Shown: one piece after another, positions 1-8,380 of the stretch | Numbering within the stretch: the stretch's first letter is position 1 | How the letters are laid out: each line of letters begins with the position of its first letter | Assembly: GCF_020251205.1 (NCBI RefSeq) | Contig: NZ_JAIWYX010000019.1 | Location: 1-60,430, forward strand | Length of the DNA stretch: 60,430 nt | DNA from: Arthrobacter sp. M4 | GTDB taxonomy: Bacteria; Actinomycetota; Actinomycetes; Actinomycetales; Micrococcaceae | Reading direction: 5' to 3' | Translations under genes and position numbers: made by a program | The notes under the pieces: generated by a model | What the model saw: the letters and a program-made list of their open reading frames with translations, nothing else | Told to the model about the DNA's origin: nothing | Database searches by the model: none

Positions 1-14
1 AACGATGCACCTAT

Positions 15-75
15 CCGGAGGTTTTCAAATGAGGCAACGAATCACTTTTGCCGGAGGTATTGCAATGAGGCAACG
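15..75 (+). repeat. Two direct copies of a 25-bp ribosome-binding-site/start unit
   Basis: Positions 15-39 and 51-75 match at 22 of 25 bases. Each copy has CCGGAGG, then ATGAGGCAACG 7 bases later. The two ATGs (29 and 65) are 36 bases apart and in the same frame, so they could open a 43-codon reading frame ending at 158-160 that runs into the 3' end of the opposing GAF-ANTAR gene. No protein family is recognised, and I do not call it a gene. The rest of 1-91 shows nothing else. Confidence 0.5.
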
Positions 76-91
76 GGCCCCTCGCGTTGAC

Positions 92-847
92 TCAGCCCCC
101 GGCCCTTCGGTGCCCGCCGTTGCCCCCGCCGCGACCGCGCCGGTCAGACACCTTCCTTAGGAACTCCTCGGCCACTGCATGTAGTTTTTGGTTCCTGTTG
201 TTTGATGCACGTACCAGAATGTTGAAGGCCTCTTCCTGGGAGCAGCGGTTCTGGGCCATGATGGCGCCGCACGCCATATCGATTGCGGCACGGTTGACCA
301 TAGCGGCGCGCAGGTCTTCGGCTAGGAGTTTCTCGGCTCCGATGCGAACCGCTAGTTGCAGTGATGTTGAGGCGAGGGATGCGAACGATTCGGCCGCCTG
401 GACTGCTTCCGGGCCGAAGGCATCAGGGACGGCGGCGAAGAAGTTGATTGCGGCTTGGGCTTCGGAGCCAATATCCAATGGCATGCCTATGGCGGCAGCA
501 TAACCGTTGAGCGCCATGGCCTCAGTGAGACGGGGCCAACGATGGTCGTGGGCAGCATCGTTGAGGACCACGATCTCGTTACGATCCAGCGCGTCCAGGC
601 AGGGTCCCTCGCCCAGCTCCGCTTCTGCCTCCTCGACGTTCCGCGCCTCTGCACAATTTGCCCCCACAGCCAAGGCCCGCTTGCGCCGCCGCAGGGTGAT
701 GGAGCAATCTACCGGACAGCCCACTGCCGAAGCTACGGCTTCCACGCCAATTGCTGTGAGTCCGTCAAGGAAATCGTCCAAGTTGGTCGATTGGAGGATC
801 ATTTCCTGAAGGCGCTGGAGGGAGGAATCGAAGCCGCTGCTCCTCAT
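92..847 (-). CDS. GAF-ANTAR domain regulator (copy 1)
   Basis: A 251-aa cytoplasmic regulator. The N-terminal two thirds is a GAF domain, with the family's E-G-P-C-L stretch near residue 80. The C-terminal part (about 175-230) is an ANTAR domain with the typical helices around IDMACGAIMAQNRCSQEEAF and ASNNRNQKLHAVAEE. ANTAR domains bind paired hexaloop RNA hairpins and act as antiterminators; the GAF ligand cannot be told from sequence. The last 15 residues are a Gly/Arg-rich tail. It is closely related to the gene at 18072-18830 (shared VDCSxTLRR, CSEAR/CAEAR, AIDMACGA). It lies downstream of a small-protein gene and another GAF-ANTAR gene on the same strand, but gaps of 55-100 bases leave an operon uncertain. 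Confidence 0.9.
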   Translation of the reverse strand: MRSSGFDSSLQRLQEMILQSTNLDDFLDGLTAIGVEAVASAVGCPVDCSITLRRRKRALAVGANCAEARNVEEAEAELGEGPCLDALDRNEIVVLNDAAHDHRWPRLTEAMALNGYAAAIGMPLDIGSEAQAAINFFAAVPDAFGPEAVQAAESFASLASTSLQLAVRIGAEKLLAEDLRAAMVNRAAIDMACGAIMAQNRCSQEEAFNILVRASNNRNQKLHAVAEEFLRKVSDRRGRGGGNGGHRRAGG

Positions 848-902
848 GGATTCATGCTACGCCGGGGCAGGCAGGGCCGGGAGGACTTCAGCGCTAGGCG
901 GA

Positions 903-1112
903 TTACTCGTCAGCCAGATCTTCGATGGCGCGCCGCAGAAGGTCGATGTCGCCGGGACTCATGGATCCGACACCGTGAATGTAGGCGTCGAACTCCATGT
1001 AACCTGCTTGGCCGCCGTAACCCCAAAATCGCAACCAGAGGCCCATCAAGGTCATCTCTGTTGTTCGCAGCAGATCCCTTGCCATAACCTGGGGGTCCTG
1101 CACATTTGTCAT
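903..1112 (-). CDS. Small conserved protein, paralogue of the 17692-18075 product
   Basis: A 69-aa protein of unknown function. The start is supported by AGGAGG about 10 bases upstream of ATG. The core W-x2-FWGYGG-x2-G-x-MEFDAY-x-HG is matched by W-x2-YFGIGG-x2-G-x-MEVQAY-x-HG in the protein at 17692, so the two are clearly homologous. No signal peptide or membrane segment is seen; it is mixed helical with conserved aromatic and Gly residues. Both copies lie beside GAF-ANTAR genes, which suggests a functional link, for example as a partner of the ANTAR regulators. That link is inference. Confidence 0.75.
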   Translation of the reverse strand: MTNVQDPQVMARDLLRTTEMTLMGLWLRFWGYGGQAGYMEFDAYIHGVGSMSPGDIDLLRRAIEDLADE

Positions 1113-1211
1113 TATTCACCACCCCTCCTGTATCTCAAGGCAACGGGGCAACCAGCGGATCGCCTTCTGTTAGCTGTGGAATTTTCTTGGCGCGCCCTGT
1201 GGAAGCCGCCA

Positions 1212-1949
1212 TTAGGTGAAATGTGTGCTCACGGACCCGCCGCCGGCGGATTCCACTATGCTTGCTGCCACGTCACGGAGTTTGACGTTGCGGTTGCTGG
1301 AGGCCCTCTTGATTAGTTCCAGAGCGTCGGCCTGGCTGCAACGATTCTGGGCAATGATGATGCCCACTGCCATATCGATGATGGTGCGTGATTCCATTGC
1401 CGCCCGCAGATCCGCAGCCGTCTGGCTGTGTTGGGCTATCAGCACGGCCAAACGAAGCCCTTTGGAAGCCTGTTCCACGTATTCGGTGGCGCGTTGTACT
1501 GCCAACTGGTCAAAGCCCCGGGGGCGCTCGCAATAAAGGTTGAGCCCTGCCCTGGCCGTGGACTCCGGCATGGCAAAGGGAACCGCCAAGATAGAGCGAA
1601 CGCCCTGCTGGCGAGCTACCTGGTTGTATTCGGGCCAGGTGTTGTCACGCTCCAGGTCCGGGATGTGGACCAGCACCTGCTCTTTGCAGCAGGTGAGGCA
1701 CGGGCCTTCCTTGAATTGATACTGAAGCTCGTCCAACAAGAGCGCGTGGTGGTCACTGTACGCGACGGTAGCCGCTCGCCTATGGCGAAGCAGCGTAATT
1801 CCACAGAAGACAGGACCACTCGAATCGCTGAGCCGGCCCGCCGAGTGGCGTGCGAGTTCCGTCAGGAAGTCTTCGACGTCCGGCGTTTCCAAGAGGAGAT
1901 CCTGGACGTCAGCTAGCACCGGGTGCTGATCGTTGATTTGTTGTTCCAT
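1212..1949 (-). CDS. GAF-ANTAR domain regulator (copy 2)
   Basis: A 245-aa protein with an N-terminal GAF-like region (EGPCL near residue 81, followed by a Cys pair in TCCKEQ) and a C-terminal ANTAR domain (RTIIDMAVGIIIAQNRCSQ, RASSNRNVKLRDVAASIVES). It is the most divergent GAF of the group: the Cys-rich stretch after EGPCL is not seen in the other copies and could be a redox or metal site, which is speculative. The expected role is RNA-binding antitermination. The start ATG at 1949 has GGAGG a few bases upstream. Confidence 0.88.
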   Translation of the reverse strand: MEQQINDQHPVLADVQDLLLETPDVEDFLTELARHSAGRLSDSSGPVFCGITLLRHRRAATVAYSDHHALLLDELQYQFKEGPCLTCCKEQVLVHIPDLERDNTWPEYNQVARQQGVRSILAVPFAMPESTARAGLNLYCERPRGFDQLAVQRATEYVEQASKGLRLAVLIAQHSQTAADLRAAMESRTIIDMAVGIIIAQNRCSQADALELIKRASSNRNVKLRDVAASIVESAGGGSVSTHFT

Positions 1950-2021
1950 GCGGGACCTCCAGATTGGCGCCGCGAGGCCGATCTTCCCGCCGCGCCGTGT
2001 CCACGGTATGGGTTTGTTGGG

Positions 2022-2318
2022 TCAGGCGGGGATGCCGCCTTCATCCAGCGGGTCGGGGCTGCTGTGGACTATGTAATCCGTGGCCGCCGGGCCAATCATT
2101 GCCAGCCCTGGGTAAACCAGTCGATCCGACACGATCGCCGGATGGATATTCAGCCTCGCAAGTTCTGTCCGGAAGGTCACGTCCGTGACTGGACGGCGCT
2201 GGCCTAGGGCGCACCAGCTCACATAAAGGCCATAGAGCTGATCAGGGTCAAGTCCGGTGAAAGTGTCATCCCGGGTGGTGCAATCGCGCAGAAAATCGCC
2301 GATGGGTGGCTTGGCCAT
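2022..2318 (-). CDS. Hypothetical protein, about 98 aa
   Basis: I do not recognise the family. The product begins MAKPPIGDFL and has a compact helical pattern (DPDQLYGLYVSWCALGQ, then TFRTELARL) that resembles a small winged-helix fold of the kind found at the end of phage primases, but the match is weak. The ATG at 2318 is preferred over one at 2336 because AGGA lies 8 bases upstream of it. It sits between a GAF-ANTAR gene and the sigma-factor gene, transcribed away from the latter. Confidence 0.55.
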   Translation of the reverse strand: MAKPPIGDFLRDCTTRDDTFTGLDPDQLYGLYVSWCALGQRRPVTDVTFRTELARLNIHPAIVSDRLVYPGLAMIGPAATDYIVHSSPDPLDEGGIPA

Positions 2319-2516
2319 TTTGGGTTTTCCTAACATTTTTGGCGGTCAAGCCCGCCGGTCTGCATCAGCGGATTATTCTGCCAATGTATCCCCTAGAGGC
2401 GTCCCCGTCCATCGGGAAATCTTGACGTGTTCGGGCGAGGGAAAGCCCATAGTGCCCGGCCGAAATGCCCCGAAGATCACAAGCGTCCAGAGTTCCTACG
2501 AGACTGTTGCCAAAGA

Positions 2517-2538
2517 GATAGTAAGTATGCTTCTCTTT
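2517..2538. promoter_or_regulatory. Degenerate copy of the TAGTAA-N6-TTACTA palindrome upstream of the sigma factor
   Basis: GATAGTAA, then GTATGC, then TTCTCTTT. The left half and centre match the perfect palindrome at 18935-18956, while the right half is eroded. It lies about 50 bases upstream of the sigma-factor start. Apart from this site the interval 2337-2587 holds no gene. Confidence 0.45.
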
Positions 2539-2587
2539 TTGTGAGTCTTGCAATGGGCTTGCCGCGTCCGATCCCAGGGGAATGTCT

Positions 2588-3400
2588 ATGCTGCAGGACA
2601 CCAGACTGTCTTTCACCCGCCACGCCCGTCCAGTGGAGCGCGACTCCCACTATTCGTCGCCCGTGCAAGGCGCCATCAGACGCAGCCTCCGGGACGACTT
2701 GGTCATGGACCACCTTGACTTGGCGGAAGCCATAGCACTTAGGTACTCGTCCCGTACCCACGATTTGGCGGATGTCAGGCAGGTCGCTTACATGGGCCTT
2801 GTGAAGGCCGCCCGGGGCTTCGATCCAGCCAAGGGCGAGAGCTTCCCGGCCTACGCCGCGCCGACCATTTCGGGAGAGGTAAAGAGGTACCTGCGTGACC
2901 ACTGCTGGATGGTGCGGCCGCCCAGGACAGTGCAGGACATTCGGCGCCGCGTGCTGGCCAGGCGGGAGGAACTGGCACAGGCGCTGCACAGGTCACCCAC
3001 AGACGAAGAACTGGCCTCCGATTTGGACGTCGAGTCCAGCCAGATTCGCGAGGCCCTTGCGGCTGGCAGCAGCAAGCGTCCGGATTCGATCGATGCGCCG
3101 GGTCCCGATGGTTCGCCAGGCCTGGCAGGAACGTTGGCTGCGGCTGGGAGCAGGACGGACCACCTTGAAGACGTCATTGCCTTGCGGAACGCCATCCGCT
3201 CTTTGAGTCCCGAGGATCGGCATGTTTTGTACCGGCGCTACTATCGCGAAGAAACGCAGCAGGATATAGCTGAGGCTCTGGGCATGTCTCAAATGCAAGT
3301 GTCGCGCCGGCTGGCAAAGATCCTCGTCGCCCTGCAGAAACAACTGCTCGCAGAGGAACCTCAGCGGGACAGTCGCGAGACTGCATCAAGGACATCCTGA
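2588..3400 (+). CDS. Alternative (SigB/SigF-type) RNA polymerase sigma factor
   Basis: A 270-aa sigma-70 family protein of the SigB/SigF stress class. Region 2 is visible as LAEAIALRYSSR...DLADVRQVAYMGLVKAA with GESFPAYAAPTISGEVKRYLRDHCW (residues about 45-105). Region 3 follows (ALHRSPTDEELASDLDV), then region 4 with the helix-turn-helix QQDIAEALGMSQMQVSRRLAKIL. The ATG at 2588 is chosen because AGGGG ends 7 bases upstream; the ATG at 2582 would touch that site. No anti-sigma gene is adjacent. Its last 40 bases overlap the convergent GT9 gene. The palindrome at 2517-2538 may control it. Confidence 0.9.
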   Translation: MLQDTRLSFTRHARPVERDSHYSSPVQGAIRRSLRDDLVMDHLDLAEAIALRYSSRTHDLADVRQVAYMGLVKAARGFDPAKGESFPAYAAPTISGEVKRYLRDHCWMVRPPRTVQDIRRRVLARREELAQALHRSPTDEELASDLDVESSQIREALAAGSSKRPDSIDAPGPDGSPGLAGTLAAAGSRTDHLEDVIALRNAIRSLSPEDRHVLYRRYYREETQQDIAEALGMSQMQVSRRLAKILVALQKQLLAEEPQRDSRETASRTS

Positions 3401-4320
3401 ACACTCACCGCCAGCAACGCAGGGTCCGGATCGGCGGCAAAGATGTCGCCCCGCCGGAGTTCCTCGTCGGTCAGAACTATGTGCGGACCTGGTGGCGGTC
3501 CCCATTCCGACGGCGACGCTGGTCCGAAGAGTACTACGGAGGGTCGGGCATACCCCGAGGCGAGGTGGGCTGCGCCAGTGTCTGCGGAGACCACCAGCTT
3601 GGCTTCGGCGATGGTTGCCGCGAATTCAGCGAGCGTTTGCCGCCCAGCGAGCACCGCGCCGTCGTCGGGGTTTGCGCTGTTGCTGAGCGCTGCGAGGGCG
3701 GCCGTCTGCAAGGCGCGGGGCCTCTCTGCTGCGCCGCCGGTCAGTACGACGTGGTGGCCCGCGGCTGACAGTTCGGCCGCCACTTGGGCGAAGCGCTCCA
3801 CCGGCCACAGGCGGCTCCCGTATGCCGCTCCGGCGTGAACCACGGTGGCGCCAGGTACGGGGGAGCTGACGGTGGGTGTTTCGAGTCGGTAGTCCAATGG
3901 GTCGGCCGCGATTCCGTGCCATTGCAGCAGCCGCGTCCAGCGGACGCGCTCGTGGAGGCTGGGTTGCCATTCCGGTCCTGACATTCCCGGACCGTTGTGC
4001 GCGATGACCCGCCGCGCCTTGAGTTCTGCGACGCGTTGCCGGCTCTCCGGCCCTCCGCCATGCAGGTTTACGGCGACGTCCACCGAACCGGACGGAAGGT
4101 CGATTGGGTCGTCGAGCCCCTGAGTGGGGAATAGCTCGATGTCTCCGCCCACCAACTCCAGCGCTTCCGCGAGCCAGCTTTGCGCGGCATACATCATGCG
4201 GTGCCCGGGGAATGCGCGCCGCAAGCCCCGCAAGGCGGGCACAGCCACCAGGAGATCGCCGAGTTTCAGGGCGCGCAAGACCAGCAGCAGGGGCCGTCCG
4301 TCACTTGCAGGGTTCTCCAT
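3361..4320 (-). CDS. GT9-family glycosyltransferase (heptosyltransferase-like)
   Basis: A 319-aa protein of the ADP-heptose:LPS heptosyltransferase superfamily. Evidence: the N-terminal LVLRALKLGDLLVAVPALRGLR, the mid-protein VVHAGAAYGSRLWP, and the C-terminal nucleotide-sugar site VVSADTGAAHLASGYARPSVVLFGP. The family moves heptose from ADP-heptose to a glycan acceptor at the cytoplasmic face. A GGAGG site lies just before the ATG. It is divergent from gmhB, sharing a 109-base intergenic region, so it probably belongs to the heptose cluster. The acceptor is unknown, since this organism type makes no LPS. Confidence 0.88.
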   Translation of the reverse strand: MENPASDGRPLLLVLRALKLGDLLVAVPALRGLRRAFPGHRMMYAAQSWLAEALELVGGDIELFPTQGLDDPIDLPSGSVDVAVNLHGGGPESRQRVAELKARRVIAHNGPGMSGPEWQPSLHERVRWTRLLQWHGIAADPLDYRLETPTVSSPVPGATVVHAGAAYGSRLWPVERFAQVAAELSAAGHHVVLTGGAAERPRALQTAALAALSNSANPDDGAVLAGRQTLAEFAATIAEAKLVVSADTGAAHLASGYARPSVVLFGPASPSEWGPPPGPHIVLTDEELRRGDIFAADPDPALLAVSVQDVLDAVSRLSR

Positions 4321-4380
4321 TAGTCCTCCCGCTTCAGGAGTCTAGCTGCGGGCAGGGAGAAGAAATCAGCACAAAAAGTA

Positions 4381-4394
4381 ATCAGCAAGCTGAT
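4381..4394. promoter_or_regulatory. Palindrome in the divergent GT9/gmhB promoter region
   Basis: ATCAGCAAGCTGAT is a perfect 14-bp palindrome centred 35-75 bases from the two divergent starts. A third ATCAGC occurs at 4366-4371. It could be an operator for the heptose cluster; no regulator gene is present beside it. Confidence 0.35.
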
Positions 4395-4429
4395 GTTTAG
4401 TCTGTGGGGAATCGGGAACGTCTTCGACT

Positions 4430-4963
4430 ATGGGAGGAACCGGAACGTTGAAGGCGGTCTTTTTCGACCGCGACGGAACCTTGGTTGTTGATGTGCCCTA
4501 CAACGGTGACCCGGCACTGGTGCAGCCTGTGGACGCAGCACAGCCCGCCCTTGACCGCGTCCGCAGTTCCGGATTGGCCACGGGGGTCCTGAGCAACCAG
4601 TCGGGCGTGGCCCGCGGCATGCTGACACTCGAGCAGGTCCGGGCCGTCAACGATCGGATCGACGCTCTTCTAGGCCCGTTCGATGTCTGGGAAGTCTGCC
4701 CGCATGGACCGGATGAGGGCTGCAAGTGCCGGAAGCCTTCGCCAGGGATGATCCTGAATGCCTGCAAGCGGCTGGGAATCCAACCGTCCGAGGCGGCGCT
4801 CATTGGGGACATCGGCGCCGACATAGAAGCGGCGACGGCGGCTGGGTCACCAGCAGTTTTGGTTCCCACCGCGCAAACGCGGGCGGAGGAGGTGTCGGCC
4901 GCCAGAGTCGTGGCTCGGGATTTGGAGCATGCCGTGGCACTCCTGCTGGAGTCCAGGGAATGA
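4430..4963 (+). CDS. gmhB: D-glycero-D-manno-heptose-1,7-bisphosphate 7-phosphatase (HAD-IIIA)
   Basis: A 177-aa HAD phosphatase. Motif I is FFDRDGT (D13, D15); motif II region VLSNQSGVARG; motif III CRKPSPGM; motif IV LIGDIGADIEAA. The zinc loop C90-x-H92-x5-C98-x-C100 is typical of GmhB and of the related histidinol-phosphate phosphatase domain. The neighbouring gmhA and hldE genes favour GmhB, which removes the 7-phosphate in ADP-heptose synthesis. The start could also be the TTG at 4448, because GGGAGG lies inside the first codons. It overlaps the next gene by ATGA. Confidence 0.88.
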   Translation: MGGTGTLKAVFFDRDGTLVVDVPYNGDPALVQPVDAAQPALDRVRSSGLATGVLSNQSGVARGMLTLEQVRAVNDRIDALLGPFDVWEVCPHGPDEGCKCRKPSPGMILNACKRLGIQPSEAALIGDIGADIEAATAAGSPAVLVPTAQTRAEEVSAARVVARDLEHAVALLLESRE

Positions 4964-6048
4964 GCCGGGTCTTGGTGGCTCGGCTGGACAGCATGGGGGA
5001 TGTGCTCCTCGCCGGGCCCGCCGTACGGGCCGTGGCGCATGGCTTAGGGCCCGACGGCCGCCAGCGCAACGACGTGGTGCTGCTCTGTGGCCCCGAGGGC
5101 GCGGCGGCAGCGGAGATGTTGCCGGGCGTCACGGAAGTGCACACTTGGCCGTGCCCCTGGATAGTCAATCCAGCTCCCGCGGTGGATTCTTCCCTCACGG
5201 ATGGCCTCATTAACTTCGTCCGTAGTTCGCGGATCGAGGAAGCGGTCATTCTCACGTCGTTTCATCAGTCGCCGCTGCCGTTGGCGTTGTTGCTTCGCCT
5301 GGCGGGAGTTCGGCGGATCACAGGGGCATCCACGGACTACGCAGGTTCCCTGTTGGACGTTCGGCTGCGTCCCGGGGAGGACTTCCCGGAGGACCAGCCT
5401 GAAGTAGCGCGGGCGCTGGGTATTGCCCGGGCGGCAGGATTCGCCCTTCCCGAGGGCGACGACGGCAAACTTCGCCTTAGGGGCGTGCCGGAACCCACTG
5501 GCGTGGTGGCCGATGCGGTGGGCAAGGGATCCTATGTGGTGGTCCATCCCGGCGCCACGGCACCTGCGCGGGCCTGGCCGGCATTGCACCACGCCGCAAT
5601 CGTGGAACTGTTGGAAGCTGCCGGGCATCGCGTGGTGATCACTGGATCGGCCAGCGAAACATCCCTGACGGCAACTGTTGCGGGACCTTCCGGTCATGAC
5701 TTGGGCGGCAGGACGGATCTCCCGACCTTGGCCGCCGTACTGGCGGGGGCCGGCGTCGTAATTACCGGAAATACCGGGCCAGCCCACTTGGCGGCCGCCG
5801 TTGGCACGCCCGTTGTATGCCTTTTTGCGCCGGTGGTTCCAGCTATCCGGTGGGCGCCCTACGGCGTCCCGCTCGAATTGCTGGGGGATCAGGAGGCGCT
5901 GTGCCGGAACACCAGGGCCAGGGATTGTCCGGTGCCGGGTCACCCGTGCCTCAGCACGGTGACGCCGGAACAGGTCCTCGAAGCCGTGGAGAGGCTGCTG
6001 GTGGGAGTCTCCTCGCTGACCACTCGACGGAAGGTATGGAAGCCATGA
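4960..6048 (+). CDS. GT9-family glycosyltransferase (heptosyltransferase-like)
   Basis: A 362-aa protein starting at the ATG that overlaps the gmhB stop (ATGA). It has the GT9 layout: MSRVLVARLDSMGDVLLAGPAVRAV at the N-terminus, HPGATAPARAWP in the middle and ITGNTGPAHLAAAVGTPVVCLFAPV near the end. A likely ADP-heptose-dependent transferase. C-terminal RARDCPVPGHPCLSTVTPEQV is a Cys-containing segment also usual in GT9 proteins. It is translationally coupled to the next gene (ATGA at 6045). Confidence 0.9.
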   Translation: MSRVLVARLDSMGDVLLAGPAVRAVAHGLGPDGRQRNDVVLLCGPEGAAAAEMLPGVTEVHTWPCPWIVNPAPAVDSSLTDGLINFVRSSRIEEAVILTSFHQSPLPLALLLRLAGVRRITGASTDYAGSLLDVRLRPGEDFPEDQPEVARALGIARAAGFALPEGDDGKLRLRGVPEPTGVVADAVGKGSYVVVHPGATAPARAWPALHHAAIVELLEAAGHRVVITGSASETSLTATVAGPSGHDLGGRTDLPTLAAVLAGAGVVITGNTGPAHLAAAVGTPVVCLFAPVVPAIRWAPYGVPLELLGDQEALCRNTRARDCPVPGHPCLSTVTPEQVLEAVERLLVGVSSLTTRRKVWKP

Positions 6049-7115
6049 GAATTCTGGTTTGGCATGTCCACGGCGGATGGATGGAAGCTTTTGTCCGTGG
6101 GCCGCATGAGTACCTGGTCCCCGTCCTTCCCGACGCAGGGCCGTGGGGCTTGGGAAAGGGCGGGCGCGACTGGCCCGCATCCGTGCAGGAAGTGGAACTG
6201 GATACGCTGGACGCGGACAGTGTCGACGTGGTGGTCCTACAGCGGCCTGAGGAAAATGCCGCCGTGTCCAGGTCCCTTGGACGCCGCCCGGGCCTTGAAC
6301 TTCCCGCCGTCTATGTCGAGCACAACACGCCCAAAGTCGATGTCCCCTACACGGTTCATCCCTTCGCAGACCAGCACGCCATACCTGTGGTGCACGTAAC
6401 GCACTTCAACCGGCTTTTCTGGGACACAGGATCGACACCCACGGTGGTCATTGAGCACGGCGTTCCGGACCCGGGCTACCTTTACACGGGCGAACTCGAA
6501 GAACTTGGCGTGGTGGTCAACGAGCCTGTCCGTCGAGGCCGGGTCACGGGGACCGATCTCCTTCCCGACTTCGCCGCGGTGGGGCCCATCCGAGTCTTTG
6601 GCATGGGCACTGAAGAGCTGCCTCAAGCCCTGAACCTCAAAGCCACGGGGCTCAGCGAAGAACGGCTCAGGATCGCCGGAGACCTTCCCGCAAGTCAATT
6701 GCACGCCGAGTTGGCCCGCTGCCGGCTCTACGTGCACCCGCTTCGCTGGACGTCACTTGGCCTGTCCTTGCTGGAAGCCATGCACCTTGGCATGCCCGTC
6801 TTGGCGCTCGACACCACGGAAGCCGGCCGCGCGGTTCCGGACGGGGCTGGAGTGGTCTCCAACGACATTGCGGCTCTGCAGGTTTTTGCCCGCAGGCTTC
6901 TGGACGATCCCGAGGAAGCCCGCACCATTGGGAGGATCGCCCGGGAGGTGGCGTTGGAGCGGTACGGGCTGGAGCGTTTCCTGGCCAATTGGAACGAATT
7001 GCTGGCCGATCTCCATTCCGGAACGCCCGGGGCGGCAGCGGGGACCGCCGCGCGAGGGCCGACGCAGGGCCAGCTCACGACGCACGGCCAAGTCACTGAG
7101 AGGACGTATCCATGA
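6045..7115 (+). CDS. GT4-like glycosyltransferase
   Basis: A 356-aa protein of GT-B type. The N-terminal MRILVWHVHGGWMEAFVRGPHEYL is characteristic of a group of actinobacterial transferases found in such clusters. The C-terminal half holds the donor-site segment LYVHPLRWTSLGLSLLEAMHLGMPVLAL, with the E-x7-E-like pattern partly altered. The start is taken at the ATG overlapping the upstream stop. Donor and acceptor are unknown; the setting suggests addition of a sugar to a heptose-containing glycan. Confidence 0.82.
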   Translation: MRILVWHVHGGWMEAFVRGPHEYLVPVLPDAGPWGLGKGGRDWPASVQEVELDTLDADSVDVVVLQRPEENAAVSRSLGRRPGLELPAVYVEHNTPKVDVPYTVHPFADQHAIPVVHVTHFNRLFWDTGSTPTVVIEHGVPDPGYLYTGELEELGVVVNEPVRRGRVTGTDLLPDFAAVGPIRVFGMGTEELPQALNLKATGLSEERLRIAGDLPASQLHAELARCRLYVHPLRWTSLGLSLLEAMHLGMPVLALDTTEAGRAVPDGAGVVSNDIAALQVFARRLLDDPEEARTIGRIAREVALERYGLERFLANWNELLADLHSGTPGAAAGTAARGPTQGQLTTHGQVTERTYP

Positions 7116-8380
7116 AGATCGCCATGGTTTCCGAACATGCGAGTCCGCTTGCCGCACTGGGAGGCGTTGATGCCGGAGGACAAAACGTCCATGTTGCCGC
7201 GCTTTCCTCGACCTTGGCCAAACGCGGCCACCAAGTCACGGTATACACGAGGCGCGACGACCCCGATCTTCCTGCCAGGGTTGCAGTCGCTCCCGGCCTC
7301 GCCGTAGTGCACATCGATGCAGGGCCGCCCAGGCAGATACCCAAAGACCAACTCCTGCCGTTTATGGGGGAACTCGCGGAGGGTATGCGCCGGGACTGGA
7401 AACGGCATGCCCCGGACCTGGTGCATGCGCATTTCTGGATGTCCGGACTGGCGGCACTGCAGGCTTCGCGGCGAACCGATCCAGCCAACCCCGTGCCCGT
7501 CGTGCAAACCTTTCACGCTTTGGGTTCGGTGAAGCGACGCCATCAGGGCAGCGCGGACACCAGTCCCGTTGCCCGGGCATGGCTGGAACCGTGGGTGGGA
7601 CGCGCTGCGGATTGGGTCATCGCCACCTGCCCCGACGAAGTTTTTGAGCTTAAGGCCTTGGGCATAGACCCGGCCAAGGTATCCATTGCCCCTTGCGGCG
7701 TGGACCTCGATCTATTCCCCGGGACCGGTGCAGCCGAGCCCCGGACCAGGACGCACCGGATCCTCAGCGTCGGTCGCTTGGTGCCACGGAAGGGTGTGGA
7801 CCTGGTCATCGAAGCGCTGCCACTGCTCTCGGAGGCGGGCTTTGCCGACGTCGAACTTATGGTGGTGGGCGGCTCGGGCGACGCTTTGACGCTCGAGGAC
7901 GACCCGGAAGCCCGGCGCCTCACGTCGCTGGCCCGCCAGATCGGCGTCGAACACCAGTTGAGCATGCGCGGACAGGTTCCCCGCAACGCGATGCCCGGTA
8001 TTTTCCGCAGCGCCGACGCAGTTGTGTGCACGCCCTGGTACGAGCCCTTTGGCATTGTTCCGCTCGAAGCGATGGCCTGCGGAGTTCCCGTTGTGGCTGC
8101 CGCCGTCGGCGGACTGAGGGAAACGGTGGTAGACCAGCAAACTGGACTCCACGTTCCGCCGCGAGATCCAGCGGCCATCGCAGCGGCCCTGGCACGCCTC
8201 CTCGCCGACCCGGAAATGCGATCAGACATGGGACGGGCCGGAACCCGCCGCGCCCAGTCACGCTACTCGTGGGAGCGGGTGGCTTCCGATACCGAAAAGG
8301 CGTACCGCACACTCCTTGCCACCCACCGCTCGCAAAGTTCCGGGGAGGGCCTGGAGCCGCTGGAAGGAGCAGCCCTGTGA
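7112..8380 (+). CDS. GT4-family glycosyltransferase
   Basis: A 422-aa GT-B enzyme. The N-terminal SEHASPLAALGGVDAGGQNVHVAALS resembles MshA and sucrose-phosphate-synthase-type GT4 enzymes. The C-terminal domain has SVGRLVPRKGVDLVIEAL and the E-x7-E motif in YEPFGIVPLEAMACGVPVVA. This family uses UDP- or GDP-sugars, or ADP-sugars in a few cases. It overlaps both neighbours by 4 bases, so it lies inside one operon running from gmhB to the second cytidylyltransferase-like gene at 9153. MshA itself is unlikely, because the neighbours are heptose genes. Confidence 0.88.
   Translation: MKIAMVSEHASPLAALGGVDAGGQNVHVAALSSTLAKRGHQVTVYTRRDDPDLPARVAVAPGLAVVHIDAGPPRQIPKDQLLPFMGELAEGMRRDWKRHAPDLVHAHFWMSGLAALQASRRTDPANPVPVVQTFHALGSVKRRHQGSADTSPVARAWLEPWVGRAADWVIATCPDEVFELKALGIDPAKVSIAPCGVDLDLFPGTGAAEPRTRTHRILSVGRLVPRKGVDLVIEALPLLSEAGFADVELMVVGGSGDALTLEDDPEARRLTSLARQIGVEHQLSMRGQVPRNAMPGIFRSADAVVCTPWYEPFGIVPLEAMACGVPVVAAAVGGLRETVVDQQTGLHVPPRDPAAIAAALARLLADPEMRSDMGRAGTRRAQSRYSWERVASDTEKAYRTLLATHRSQSSGEGLEPLEGAAL

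Noticed and set aside
5044..6180. A 378-codon frame opposite the GT9 gene at 4960
   Set aside because: Antisense shadow; the plus-strand gene has all GT9 motifs and coupled starts.
7693..8376. Long upstream extension of the gmhA frame
   Set aside because: It overlaps the GT4 gene for 680 bases; GTG at 8377 overlapping the stop is the natural start, giving the normal GmhA core.
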